Position numbers and translations under genes: made by a program. A stretch of DNA of 64,000 bases from Qipengyuania psychrotolerans (GTDB lineage: Bacteria; Pseudomonadota; Alphaproteobacteria; Sphingomonadales; Sphingomonadaceae): the NCBI RefSeq assembly GCF_019711355.1, contig NZ_CP081297.1, positions 1,178,001 through 1,242,000 of the forward strand, given 5' to 3'. The notes under the pieces are model-generated. The model was not told the DNA's origin, made no database searches, and saw only the letters and a list, made by a program, of their open reading frames with translations. Of this stretch, positions 38,387 to 47,623 are shown piece by piece (the stretch's first letter is position 1; every line of letters begins with the position of its first letter).

Positions 38387-39897
38387 TGTCCGAAACCGGG
38401 TTCCTTGGCGATTCTTACCGCTTCTTTGGCGGCTGCAAATAATGCTCCGGCCTTGGCCTCGCATTCCTGCTGCTCATAATCCGGATCGCTGTCGGCGACT
38501 ATCCCTGCACCGGCCTGAACATGCATTATTCCGTCTTTCACAACCGCTGTTCTGAGCACGATGCAGCTGTCTAGCGAACCATCGGGCGAGAAGTATCCGA
38601 CACCGCCAGCGTAGGGACCGCGTTTCGCAGTCTCGAGTTCGGCGATAATCTCGCATGCACGCACCTTGGGCGCTCCGCTGACTGTCCCCGCCGGGAACCC
38701 GGCAAACAACGCATCAATCGCGTCATGATCGGGTGAAAGCTGGCCGGTTACATTGCTGACAATGTGCATCACATGACTGTAGCGTTCGACCTTGAAGCTG
38801 TCTGTCACAGTCACCGTGCCGCTTTGCGCCACGCGTCCGACATCATTTCGGCCCAGATCCAACAGCATAAGGTGTTCGGCCCGCTCTTTCGGATCAGCGA
38901 GCAGCGATTCTTCCGCCGCGCGATCCTCAGCAGCGTTTGCGCCGCGCCTGCGGGTGCCGGCAATCGGGCGAATGGTTACCTCGTTATCGCGGACCCTCAC
39001 CAGAATTTCGGGGCTTGAGCCAACAACCGCGAATCCCGGCAAATCGAGGAAGTATAGGAACGGTGAAGGGTTCACCCTTCGAAGCGACCTGTAGAGCGCC
39101 ATCGGGGGCAGGGTGAACGGGGCCGTGAAGCGCTGCGACAAGACCACCTGGAATATGTCTCCAGCGGTGATGTACTCTTTCGCACGCTCCACCATGCCCC
39201 GGTATTCTGCAGAAGGCATCACGGGTTCAGGGTCGCAGGATGCGAGGTCTTCTGCACAAGTGCGCTCGTCAGGCGTGGCAGCGCCCAGCTGCGACAGGGC
39301 CGCGTCCACCCGCTCGGCTGCGCGTTCCAGTTTCCCTTCGACATCGTCATCGGATGGCCAAAGCGGCGCGATGCAAAAGAGTTCGTCGCTCAAGCTGTCG
39401 ATGACGAGCAATAGCGTCGGACGAACGAACAGCATGTCCGGAACATCCAGCACAGCCTCTCCGGCCGCAGGCAGCTTCTCTACCAGCCCGATCGTTTCAT
39501 ATCCAAAATAGCCCACCAGGCACGCAAGCGCCGGGGGGAGCTGCTCAGGCACGTCGATCCGGCATTCAGCGAGCAGCGTGCGCAGCGCGTCCAATGTCGG
39601 TTGGTTGGAAGGCTCGAATCCGAGCCGGTTCAACCGCCATTCCCGGTTGATCTCGGCAGAATTGCCTTCGGCACGAAAGACAAGGTCGGGGTCGAGGCCA
39701 AGTAGGCTGTATCGCCCGCGGACTTCGCCGCCCTCGACCGATTCCAGCAGAAAATCGCCGCGTCCCTCTTTGATCAGGCGAAGAGCAGCGCCGACCGGCG
39801 TGACAGTATCGGCAACAATTCGGCGCCAAGTGAGTGCGGGCCTGCCGTCGCGAAGTGCCTGTCGTGCGCGTTCGAGACCTTCCAATGGCTGTCCCAA
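38383..39897 (-). CDS. trpE: Anthranilate synthase component I
   Basis: Makes anthranilate from chorismate with TrpG, the first committed step of tryptophan synthesis. The 504-residue protein has the allosteric N-domain (including LLESVEGGEVRGRYSLLG) and the chorismate-binding core: FQVVLSQRFT, IRPIAGTRRRG, and FPAGTVSGAPKVRACEI. LLESVEG is the usual tryptophan-sensing motif, so feedback inhibition is expected. The start is uncertain: TTG at 39897, 9 nt after the ppiD stop, or TTG at 39885. No ATG fits. I see no obvious Trp-rich leader peptide in the short gap. Confidence 0.95.
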   Translation of the reverse strand: MGQPLEGLERARQALRDGRPALTWRRIVADTVTPVGAALRLIKEGRGDFLLESVEGGEVRGRYSLLGLDPDLVFRAEGNSAEINREWRLNRLGFEPSNQPTLDALRTLLAECRIDVPEQLPPALACLVGYFGYETIGLVEKLPAAGEAVLDVPDMLFVRPTLLLVIDSLSDELFCIAPLWPSDDDVEGKLERAAERVDAALSQLGAATPDERTCAEDLASCDPEPVMPSAEYRGMVERAKEYITAGDIFQVVLSQRFTAPFTLPPMALYRSLRRVNPSPFLYFLDLPGFAVVGSSPEILVRVRDNEVTIRPIAGTRRRGANAAEDRAAEESLLADPKERAEHLMLLDLGRNDVGRVAQSGTVTVTDSFKVERYSHVMHIVSNVTGQLSPDHDAIDALFAGFPAGTVSGAPKVRACEIIAELETAKRGPYAGGVGYFSPDGSLDSCIVLRTAVVKDGIMHVQAGAGIVADSDPDYEQQECEAKAGALFAAAKEAVRIAKEPGFGQ

Positions 39898-39905
39898 TAG
39901 CTGGC

Positions 39906-41843
39906 TCAGTTCGTTTCGCCGAGAAGCTGGCGGCGAACAGCTTCAATGGCGTCCGAATTGCGCTCTACGCCAACTTCTGCACGCATGGCTGCAAGCAGTT
40001 GCTCGGTATATTCACCAGACCAGCCCTGGGCAATCTGGGTGCGAGCCTGACCAATAAGCGGATCGTTCTCTTCGAGTTTGCCAAGCGAAATGTCGTCTAG
40101 CTGGACAATGTACCAGCCCTGATCGCCAGAACCTTCAAGCTTCTTCGTCGTGCCTTCAGCCATGGCGAAGAAGAGCGCGAAAGCGGCAGGCACCCTGGCA
40201 TTCCCGAGCCGGGCAAGCTCCTCGCGGCTTAGGTTGACGCTTTCTGGCGCAGGAATCGAAACGTCTTCGGCGGCGATCGCTTCTGCGAGCGATTGCCCTT
40301 TCTCCACCCGGGCCAGAACCCGGGCAGCAGCTGCTTCTGCACCTTTGTTGCCTCTCACGCGGCGCCATTCACTGATGACACTGTTCCGAACCTCGGCGAG
40401 GGGCGCGGCTGCCGCAGGTGTGATCGAGGCAACTTCGTAGACAACAAAGTTCTGTCCATCAGGCAGAGCCGCGATTTCCGGCTCGCCTTCCTCAATTTCA
40501 AACGCGAAATCCAGGGTGGCCATAACCTGGGCAGGGGCCTGCTGCTCCGTCCCATAGACCAAGCCCAATGCGGTAATGGCCGGAGAGGTCTGCAAATTGA
40601 GATCAAGCTCTTCGGCAAGCGCAGTCAGGGAGGCGCCGTCAAGCAGCCGGTCTTCGATTGTCGTTGCCAGTTCGGCGATCCCGCGCTGCCGGTTTCGTTC
40701 GCTGAGAACCGCGACGATATCATCACGCACACTCGCCAAGGACTGAGCGGGAACATTCGTAATATCGTTGACGCGCGCAATGTGCCAGCCAAGCGGGCTG
40801 CGCGCAGGCGCGGTCAGACCGCCTTCTTTGGCACTGAAATAGGCGTTAGCGACAGAGGCGCTGGCTTGCTCGAGGACGGTGTCACGCTCCTGGTCTTCGA
40901 GGTCCGCAGTCCGGAAACCCGCTTCGGCAGCGGCGGCCGCGAAACTCTGACCTCCGCGAACCCTTTCAGCAATTGCCTCGGCGCCCTGGCGGGTCGCGAC
41001 GATAAGTTGAGTGAAGCTGCGCGTTTCGCGTGCCGCATACTCATCTGCGTTGGCAGTGAAATATTCCCGGATTTGCGCGTCTGTTGGCTGAATCGAATCG
41101 CCCAAAGCATCGGTGCCAAAACTTGCGTAACGTAGCGTACGACGCTCAGGCCTGATGAACCGGGTTTCGTTTTCCGCATAGAACTTTTGGAGCTGCGCGT
41201 CGGTCGGATTGCCTTTCGGTGCGAAAGCGGCTGCCGGAATTGCCGCGATTGCCCCTTGGCGGCGCTCTTTGAATGTTTGTGCGTAAGTCCGCGCAATCGA
41301 ATCTGGAACGGTCGCCCCGTATGCTGCAGGAATGACCGCTTGGCGGAAAAACAGGGACGTGCGTATCTGTTGACGAAGCTGCGCATCCGTCAGGCTCTGA
41401 GCCTGCAAGAAGGCTTGATAGGCAGCTTCTTCGAAATTCCCGCTGGGTCCGCGGGCACCCGGTAGCTGGCGAATCTCGCTGTTCACGAGATTTCGGCCCG
41501 AACGCAGGTCGTTTTGTTCGCCCCAGGCAATCAAGACGTAACGGTCGATTAGGCCATCGAGTACCTGATCCAGTCCGCCGTTTGCGAGCAATGTCTGCAT
41601 CGTGGCTTCTGGATTTTGCTGCCGCGCGCGGCGCAGTGCTTCGCTAGCTCCATCGTTCAGCACCGTCGTGGAAATCTTCTCGTCACCCACCACGGCAACA
41701 CGTTCACCGCCCGCGACACCGCCGAAAGCACCGGTGCTCGAGACGTCCATGCTCGCGAATGCGAAACCGATCAGGGCAAGGAAGGCCAGGGCAATAGCGA
41801 GGCCAATCTTCGTTTTGAAGAAATTCCGGAAAAAAGTGAGCAT
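39906..41843 (-). CDS. ppiD: SurA N-terminal domain/PpiD-like peptidyl-prolyl isomerase
   Basis: Inner-membrane-anchored periplasmic folding factor. The N-terminus FFKTKIGLAIALAFLALIGFAF is a single signal anchor. A SurA-N-like domain follows (about 40-190), then a parvulin rotamase region (about 255-370, with AARETRSFTQLIVATRQGAE and APARSPLGWHIARVNDI). A second, degenerate parvulin-like part lies nearer the C-terminus. The 645-residue length is typical of PpiD. It starts the leftward trp block, 9 nt before trpE; this order is common in sphingomonads. Confidence 0.92.
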   Translation of the reverse strand: MLTFFRNFFKTKIGLAIALAFLALIGFAFASMDVSSTGAFGGVAGGERVAVVGDEKISTTVLNDGASEALRRARQQNPEATMQTLLANGGLDQVLDGLIDRYVLIAWGEQNDLRSGRNLVNSEIRQLPGARGPSGNFEEAAYQAFLQAQSLTDAQLRQQIRTSLFFRQAVIPAAYGATVPDSIARTYAQTFKERRQGAIAAIPAAAFAPKGNPTDAQLQKFYAENETRFIRPERRTLRYASFGTDALGDSIQPTDAQIREYFTANADEYAARETRSFTQLIVATRQGAEAIAERVRGGQSFAAAAAEAGFRTADLEDQERDTVLEQASASVANAYFSAKEGGLTAPARSPLGWHIARVNDITNVPAQSLASVRDDIVAVLSERNRQRGIAELATTIEDRLLDGASLTALAEELDLNLQTSPAITALGLVYGTEQQAPAQVMATLDFAFEIEEGEPEIAALPDGQNFVVYEVASITPAAAAPLAEVRNSVISEWRRVRGNKGAEAAAARVLARVEKGQSLAEAIAAEDVSIPAPESVNLSREELARLGNARVPAAFALFFAMAEGTTKKLEGSGDQGWYIVQLDDISLGKLEENDPLIGQARTQIAQGWSGEYTEQLLAAMRAEVGVERNSDAIEAVRRQLLGETN

Positions 41844-42058
41844 GACTTGCGGTCGGGCCTCTTCGATGCTTTGGAGCGCGCCGCTTCCGGATGGAAAGCG
41901 TTGCAGAGAAGGTTTAAGGAGCGCGCTTTATCCGCCCTGCGACCTCCCCGCAACAGGTCCCGTCCGGTTTTGGCGCATAAACAAGCATGGTCTGGCGATT
42001 ACTCGCCGGGCCACTATATAGCGCCAGCTCGCCCCGAAGACGTGACAGGAAATTAAGC

Positions 42059-42820
42059 ATGGCCGAACGGCCCTATATTGTTGGCAATTGGAAAATGAAC
42101 GGGACGCGCGCGATGTTGAGCGAAGCGCGTGCCATCGACCGTGCTGCACAGCGGTACATGAAAGCAGAAGTCGCTGTAGCTCCGCCATACACGCTGATTC
42201 ATGCTGTCCACCGTGAGGCAGAGCAAATCGGAGTAGGTGCACAGGATTGCCACGCGGGGGCCGAAGGTCCGCATACTGGCGATATCGCTGCATCCATGTT
42301 GGCTGATGCCGGCGCGAAATTCGTGATTCTCGGTCACAGCGAGCGCCGCGGCGACCACGGCGAATCGAACGAACTGATCAATGCCAAGATCGACAGCGCG
42401 CTCGAAGCGGGGCTGCGCATCATTCTTTGCTGTGGTGAAAGCCTCGACATTCGCGACGCCGGCAAGGCGGAAGATTTCGTGCTGGACCAGCTCAGGGCGA
42501 GCCTGCCGCACATCAAGGATCCGATAGAGCGTCTGACGATTGCTTACGAGCCCATCTGGGCAATTGGTACAGGCCGGACCGCAACGATCGAGGACATCAA
42601 GGCGATGCACGCTGCGATCCGCAAACTGCTCGATGAAACCTACGGGGAAGAAGCCTCCTCGAAGGTTCGCATTCTGTACGGCGGTTCGGTGAAGCCGGAA
42701 AATGCGGGCGAAATCCTCAGCACCCCGGAAGTAGGCGGAGCCCTTGTTGGTGGAGCCAGCCTTTCAGCGGAGAGCTTCCTCGGAATCGTCGTGGCCGCAT
42801 CCGAGGCTGAAGACGCCTGA
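42059..42820 (+). CDS. tpiA: Triosephosphate isomerase
   Basis: Interconverts dihydroxyacetone phosphate and glyceraldehyde 3-phosphate. The substrate motif VGNWKMNGTR is at the N-terminus, the catalytic histidine in FVILGHSERRGDHGE, the catalytic glutamate in TIAYEPIWAIGTGRTAT, and the phosphate loop in RILYGGSVKPENAGE. I chose the ATG at 42059 (MAERPYIVGNWKM), 253 residues, over a longer in-frame extension that lacks family similarity. The divergent 215-nt gap to ppiD should contain promoters for both; I cannot place them confidently. Confidence 0.97.
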   Translation: MAERPYIVGNWKMNGTRAMLSEARAIDRAAQRYMKAEVAVAPPYTLIHAVHREAEQIGVGAQDCHAGAEGPHTGDIAASMLADAGAKFVILGHSERRGDHGESNELINAKIDSALEAGLRIILCCGESLDIRDAGKAEDFVLDQLRASLPHIKDPIERLTIAYEPIWAIGTGRTATIEDIKAMHAAIRKLLDETYGEEASSKVRILYGGSVKPENAGEILSTPEVGGALVGGASLSAESFLGIVVAASEAEDA

Positions 42821-42896
42821 CCCGAAACCTTGCCGTATCGGGCGTACGCGCCTAGATGCGGCCTGCAATCAATTTATTCGATAGAGTACGCGTTTC

Positions 42897-43259
42897 ATGT
42901 TCCTCTTCCTCACCGTGGTCCAGACGATCGTCGCCGCAGCGCTTGTCGGCGTTATCCTCATGCAACGCAGCGAAGGCGGCGGTCTAGGCATCGGCGGCAG
43001 TCCATCCGGCATGCTAAGCGCCCGCGGCGCGGCTGACTTCCTGACTCGCTCGACCAAATGGTTGGCGGTTGCTTTCGTCGCGCTGTCGATCGCTCTGGCG
43101 GCAATGGCGGTCAAAGACGTGGGTGCTGGCGGTATCGAATCGACACTCGATCGCAGCGTAACTCCGGCAGAAACTGTTGATCCGCTTGGCGGGTCGGACG
43201 CAGCGCCTGTACCGGCTCCGGCACAGCCCGCTGAAAATTCGGATCCGCTGGCGGAATAA
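42897..43259 (+). CDS. secG: Preprotein translocase subunit SecG
   Basis: Accessory membrane subunit of the SecYEG channel. The two helices are visible: MFLFLTVVQTIVAAALVGVI at the N-terminus and TKWLAVAFVALSIALAAMAV near residue 55. Between them is the loop LMQRSEGGGLGIGGSPSGM. The C-terminus is a Pro/Ala-rich tail, as is usual. The tpiA-secG-pyrG order is frequently conserved in alphaproteobacteria. Confidence 0.95.
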   Translation: MFLFLTVVQTIVAAALVGVILMQRSEGGGLGIGGSPSGMLSARGAADFLTRSTKWLAVAFVALSIALAAMAVKDVGAGGIESTLDRSVTPAETVDPLGGSDAAPVPAPAQPAENSDPLAE

Positions 43260-43279
43260 CCTCCGAAATTTCGCCATTT

Positions 43280-43293
43280 CACAGGCGCCTGTG
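43280..43293. repeat. 14-bp perfect palindrome between secG and pyrG
   Basis: CACAGGCGCCTGTG is a perfect 14-bp palindrome, starting 21 nt after the secG stop. A small hairpin CGCGC-TTCT-GCGCG (43301-43314) follows, with TCTTTATCC after it. Together they could be an operator for pyrG, a weak terminator after secG, or chance. No factor can be named. Confidence 0.4.
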
Positions 43294-43350
43294 GACGGTG
43301 CGCGCTTCTGCGCGTCTTTATCCTTGCGCCGACTCCTAACGCACGCTTAA

Positions 43351-44997
<1,647 letters not shown>

Positions 44998-45075
44998 GTT
45001 TTTTTTTACAACCGTTGTGAGCGTAAACATCTGTTTTCACTCACGGCTGAATCATCCGAATTGTATAAAAACGAC

Positions 45076-45114
45076 AGAGCGCCACTCCTCAGGGAATGGC
45101 GCTCTTTATCTTTT
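45076..45114 (+). terminator. Intrinsic terminator of pyrG
   Basis: AGAGCGCCA (45076-45084) pairs with TGGCGCTCT (45097-45105) around a 12-nt loop, followed by TTATCTTTT. It lies about 80 nt after the pyrG stop and is a good Rho-independent terminator. Confidence 0.9.
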
Positions 45115-45174
45115 GTTGCATTTGATGCAAAAAGGCTGGGTTCAGCGGTCGCAGACCCTTGAATTTAAAGATTT

Positions 45175-45259
45175 ACGCTGCGTCAGCAAGCGGGTGGGCT
45201 TGCCTCGAACCCGATCGTCTTCTGCGACCCGGACGATCGAATTTGGGGCTTGGCGGCGT
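45175..45259 (+). ncRNA. Candidate structured small RNA, possibly 6S-like
   Basis: The 320-nt gap between pyrG and hsp20 has no gene I can support. Between the pyrG terminator and a second hairpin it holds a folded core. ACGCTGC (45175-45181) and CAAGC (45187-45191) pair with GCTTG (45248-45252) and GCGGCGT (45253-45259), enclosing an unpaired region. An apical stem CGATCGTC/GACGATCG (45212-45219 with 45232-45239) caps it. The 5' side contains GCAAGCGGG, which as I recall also occurs in Escherichia coli 6S RNA. Closing stem, bubble and apical stem recall 6S architecture, but the core is short and I cannot confirm the family. A terminator-like hairpin follows at 45269. Confidence 0.35.
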
Positions 45260-45268
45260 TAACGTCGC

Positions 45269-45305
45269 GGGGGCGGGATCTTCGGATCCCGCCCCCTATC
45301 GTTTT
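45269..45305 (+). terminator. Strong hairpin with TTCG tetraloop downstream of the candidate RNA
   Basis: A perfect 12-bp stem, GGGGGCGGGATC paired with GATCCCGCCCCC around a TTCG loop, is followed by TATCGTTTT on the plus strand. There is no T-run on the minus-strand side, so it reads best as a rightward terminator, although hsp20 converges on it from the right. With pyrG already terminated, it suggests a separate rightward transcript. Confidence 0.7.
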
Positions 45306-45317
45306 CGACGTTGGTTT

Positions 45318-45788
45318 TTACGCTGCGGCGCTGCCCTCGTCATCGCCTTTGACGATTTCGAGCGGCTTTTGCGCGCCGATCGAGATTTTCTTCGGCTTCA
45401 TCGCATCGGGCACTTCGCGCACGAGGTCGATGACGAGCATGCCGTCGCTCAGATCAGCGTTTTGAACGCGTACGTAATCAGCGAGATCGAAGCGGCGCTC
45501 AAATCCGCGATTGGCAATGCCTACGTGAAGCATGTCGCCGTCAATCTGTTCGTCACGCTTCCGGCCCTGAATGACGAGCAGGTTCTGCTGTGCCGTTATA
45601 TCAAGGTCTTCGGGGCGAAACCCGGCCACCGCCAAGGTGATCCGGTACTCGTCATCACCGCGGCGCTCGATATTGAAGGGTGGGTAATTATCCCCGCCGG
45701 CATTACGTGCCTGGCGCTCCATCAAGTCGAAAAGCCGGTCGAATCCGACGGTGGAACGGCGATATGGGGTAGTGTCAAAACGGTTCAT
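45318..45788 (-). CDS. Small heat shock protein, Hsp20 family
   Basis: ATP-independent chaperone that holds unfolding proteins. The 156-residue protein has the alpha-crystallin domain from about residue 30: RGDDEYRITLAVAGFRPEDL, then LVIQGRKRDE, and ending with the DGMLVIDLVREVPDAMKPKKI strand. The start MNRFDTTPYRRSTVGFDRLF is typical of the IbpA-like class A group in alphaproteobacteria. I chose the ATG at 45788, since the longer frame runs through an RpoH promoter and a thermosensor leader. Expression is expected to be heat-induced at both transcription and translation. Confidence 0.95.
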   Translation of the reverse strand: MNRFDTTPYRRSTVGFDRLFDLMERQARNAGGDNYPPFNIERRGDDEYRITLAVAGFRPEDLDITAQQNLLVIQGRKRDEQIDGDMLHVGIANRGFERRFDLADYVRVQNADLSDGMLVIDLVREVPDAMKPKKISIGAQKPLEIVKGDDEGSAAA

Positions 45789-45870
45789 TGAAACAAATCC
45801 TCTTGTGAGCAATTTGAGATGTATGGGAGCCCGAAGTTGGCGCTCCCGCGTCTCTGCAACATGCAACGAC
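45789..45870 (-). promoter_or_regulatory. ROSE-like RNA thermometer in the hsp20 leader
   Basis: On the minus strand the last hairpin before the ATG pairs CAAATTGCTC (45816-45807) with GAGGATTTG (45802-45794) around an ACAA loop, leaving one unpaired G. The ribosome site GAGGA is thereby buried opposite TTGCT. This is the defining arrangement of ROSE elements: a U(U/C)GCU opposite the Shine-Dalgarno with a bulged G. A second stem, GGGAGC with GCTCCC (45847-45825), lies just upstream. Heating should open the weak hairpin and permit translation. Confidence 0.85.
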
Positions 45871-45877
45871 AGAAATA

Positions 45878-45905
45878 ACATAGGGGTGCTGCAAAAGCTT
45901 TCAAG
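45878..45905 (-). promoter_or_regulatory. RpoH (sigma-32) promoter of hsp20
   Basis: Read on the minus strand: CTTG (45905-45902), 17 bases, CCTATGT (45884-45878). This matches the alphaproteobacterial RpoH consensus CTTG-N17-18-CYTATNT. The predicted start of transcription is near 45870, giving a leader of about 80 nt that contains the ROSE hairpins. Confidence 0.85.
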
Positions 45906-45955
45906 CACCTCGATCTAGCCCTAAATCGGGCCTTGGAAATTTGACGGGGATCATG

Positions 45956-46219
45956 ATGAGCCAACCGACTATCGACATCTACACCAAGTTCGGCTGCGGC
46001 TTCTGCTTCCGTGCAAAACGCTTGCTCGACGAGAAAGGCGCGGATTACCAAGAGCATGACATCACGATGGGCGGTCCCAAGCGTGACGAAATGCTGCAAC
46101 GCGCGCCAAACGCCCGGACCGTACCGCAGATCTTCATTGGCGATACCTACGTTGGCGGATCCGACGAGCTGGCGGCCCTGGAACGTGCCGGCAAGCTTGA
46201 TGCCTTACTGGCTGACTGA
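45956..46219 (+). CDS. grxC: Glutaredoxin 3 (GrxC type)
   Basis: Small thiol-disulfide oxidoreductase of 87 residues using glutathione. The active site is GCGFC, an unusual middle pair compared with the common CPYC. The TVPQIFIGDTYVGGSDELAAL segment, with cis-proline and the GG-D glutathione-binding motif, is intact. I use the ATG at 45956, 5 nt after GGGGA. An ATG 3 nt earlier and a TTG at 45941 are alternatives. It precedes the nitrilase-family gene directly, with the start codon adjacent to its stop. Confidence 0.95.
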   Translation: MSQPTIDIYTKFGCGFCFRAKRLLDEKGADYQEHDITMGGPKRDEMLQRAPNARTVPQIFIGDTYVGGSDELAALERAGKLDALLAD

Positions 46220-47035
46220 ATGACGCGAATTGCGCTCTATCAGGCAAACACCGGAATTGATCCGCATGCGAATGCTGCGGCATTGGTCGACGCTGTCAGG
46301 GAGGCGAGCGGGGAGGAAGCCGAAATGCTCTTCACTCCCGAGATGTCGGGATTACTCGACCGGAATCGCAAGCGAGCGTCAATCCACATAGTCGCAGAAG
46401 AGGATAACCCGACTCTCGCTGCCGTAAGGGATGCCTGCGCGAGGGAAGGGATCTGGACCTGTCTAGGATCTCTCGCAGTGGATGCCGGCGATGGAATGTG
46501 GGCGAACCGGTGTTTCCTGATTGACGACACTGGCGATATCTCTGCACGATATGACAAGATCCACATGTTCGATGTCGATCTGGACAGCGGCGAAAGCTGG
46601 CGGGAATCCAACGCGTATCGGGCGGGGGAGAAGGTCGTCACCGCACAGACACCGCTTGGCCGTCTCGGTCTTTCAATTTGCTACGATCTGAGATTTCCAG
46701 GTCTGTTCGAGGCTCTCGGTCAGGCGCAGTGCGATATTATCTCGATACCCGCAGCATTTACAGTCCCAACCGGCACAGCGCATTGGCATGTGCTCCAGCG
46801 TGCGCGAGCCATTGAGGCGAGTGCCTTCGTAATTGCCGCTGCACAGGTCGGTCGGCACGAGGACGGCCGCACAACCTTTGGCCATAGTCTGGTGGTGGAT
46901 CCATGGGGCGAGGTGCTCCTGGATATGGGCAGCGACCAGGCAGGCCTTGGTTTCGCCGATATTGACCTGTCGCGGATCAAAGAAGTGCGCGACCAGGTTC
47001 CAAGCCTTGCCAATCGCCGGAAAATAGTCATTTAG
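46220..47035 (+). CDS. Carbon-nitrogen hydrolase, nitrilase superfamily (Nit-type)
   Basis: A 271-residue C-N hydrolase with the catalytic triad visible: Glu in LFTPEMSGL (about residue 41), Lys in RYDKIHMFDVDL (about 113) and Cys in LSICYDLRFPGLF (about 154). The sequence resembles the Nit1/Nit2 and deaminated-glutathione-amidase branch, which hydrolyses deaminated glutathione or omega-amides. It begins right after the glutaredoxin stop and is followed 6 nt later by the DUF1178 gene. A glutathione-repair role with glutaredoxin fits the neighbourhood, but that is inference. Confidence 0.92.
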   Translation: MTRIALYQANTGIDPHANAAALVDAVREASGEEAEMLFTPEMSGLLDRNRKRASIHIVAEEDNPTLAAVRDACAREGIWTCLGSLAVDAGDGMWANRCFLIDDTGDISARYDKIHMFDVDLDSGESWRESNAYRAGEKVVTAQTPLGRLGLSICYDLRFPGLFEALGQAQCDIISIPAAFTVPTGTAHWHVLQRARAIEASAFVIAAAQVGRHEDGRTTFGHSLVVDPWGEVLLDMGSDQAGLGFADIDLSRIKEVRDQVPSLANRRKIVI

Positions 47036-47041
47036 GCCGCC

Positions 47042-47509
47042 ATGATCGTCTTCGACCTCCACTGCGAAAATGGCCACAAGTTTGAAGGCTGGTTCGGCTC
47101 GTCTGCCGATTACGATCAGCAGCGCGAACGCGGCTTGGTCGATTGCCCCGAATGCGGATGCAGCAACGTGGGCAAGGCGCCCATGGCACCGGCTGTGCCA
47201 GCAAAAGCCAATGCGTCGGTTGATACCCGTTCCGCCAAGGCAGAGGCACAATTGTCGAATGCCCCGATGCCGCCGCAGGTAAAAGAGGCGCTGGAGGTGC
47301 TGGCCAAGGCCCAAGCAAAGGCGCTCGAGAAGAGCACCTGGGTCGGCAACAAGTTCGCAGAAGAAGCCAGGTCTCAGCACTATGGCGAGACAGAAGATAC
47401 CCCGATCCACGGCAAGGCATCGAAGGAAGAGGCCGAAGAGCTTGCGGCTGAAGGCATCGCCGTTGCACCGATCCTTTTCCCGATCGCTCCCCCTGACGAA
47501 TTGAACTGA
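47042..47509 (+). CDS. DUF1178 family protein
   Basis: A 155-residue protein with the family's N-terminal domain: FDLHCENGHKFEGWFGSSADY and the CPECGCSNVGKAPMAP segment. Four cysteines (HCENGH, DCPECGC) suggest a zinc ribbon. The C-terminal part, VGNKFAEEARSQHYGETED followed by IHGKASKEEAEELAAEGI, is also conserved in the family. No function is established. The grxC-nit-DUF1178 order is common in alphaproteobacteria. Confidence 0.93.
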   Translation: MIVFDLHCENGHKFEGWFGSSADYDQQRERGLVDCPECGCSNVGKAPMAPAVPAKANASVDTRSAKAEAQLSNAPMPPQVKEALEVLAKAQAKALEKSTWVGNKFAEEARSQHYGETEDTPIHGKASKEEAEELAAEGIAVAPILFPIAPPDELN

Positions 47510-47546
47510 TTGCCACGCGATTCCCAGTCGCTATACGGAGCAGCGG

Positions 47547-47623
47547 GCGCCCGTAGCTCAGTCGGATAGAGCATCAGATTCCTAATCTGGGGGCCACAGG
47601 TTCGAATCCTGTCGGGCGCACCA
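47547..47623 (+). tRNA. tRNA-Arg (anticodon CCT)
   Basis: A complete 77-nt cloverleaf. The acceptor stem GCGCCCG pairs with CGGGCGC, and the 3' end ACCA is encoded. The anticodon stem TCAGA/TCTGG encloses the loop TTCCTAA with anticodon CCT, reading AGG. The T-arm contains GGTTCGAATCC. The MFS gene stop codon begins at the very next base on the opposite strand, so there is no spacer. Confidence 0.97.

Noticed and set aside
38383..39905. A trp leader peptide attenuator before trpE
   Set aside because: Only about 9 nt separate ppiD and trpE, leaving no room for a leader peptide and attenuator hairpins.
47547..47623. tRNA-Arg as an integration (att) site for a mobile island with the MFS and dehalogenase genes
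   Set aside because: No integrase and no repeat of the tRNA 3' end was noticed in the window, and base composition does not obviously change.
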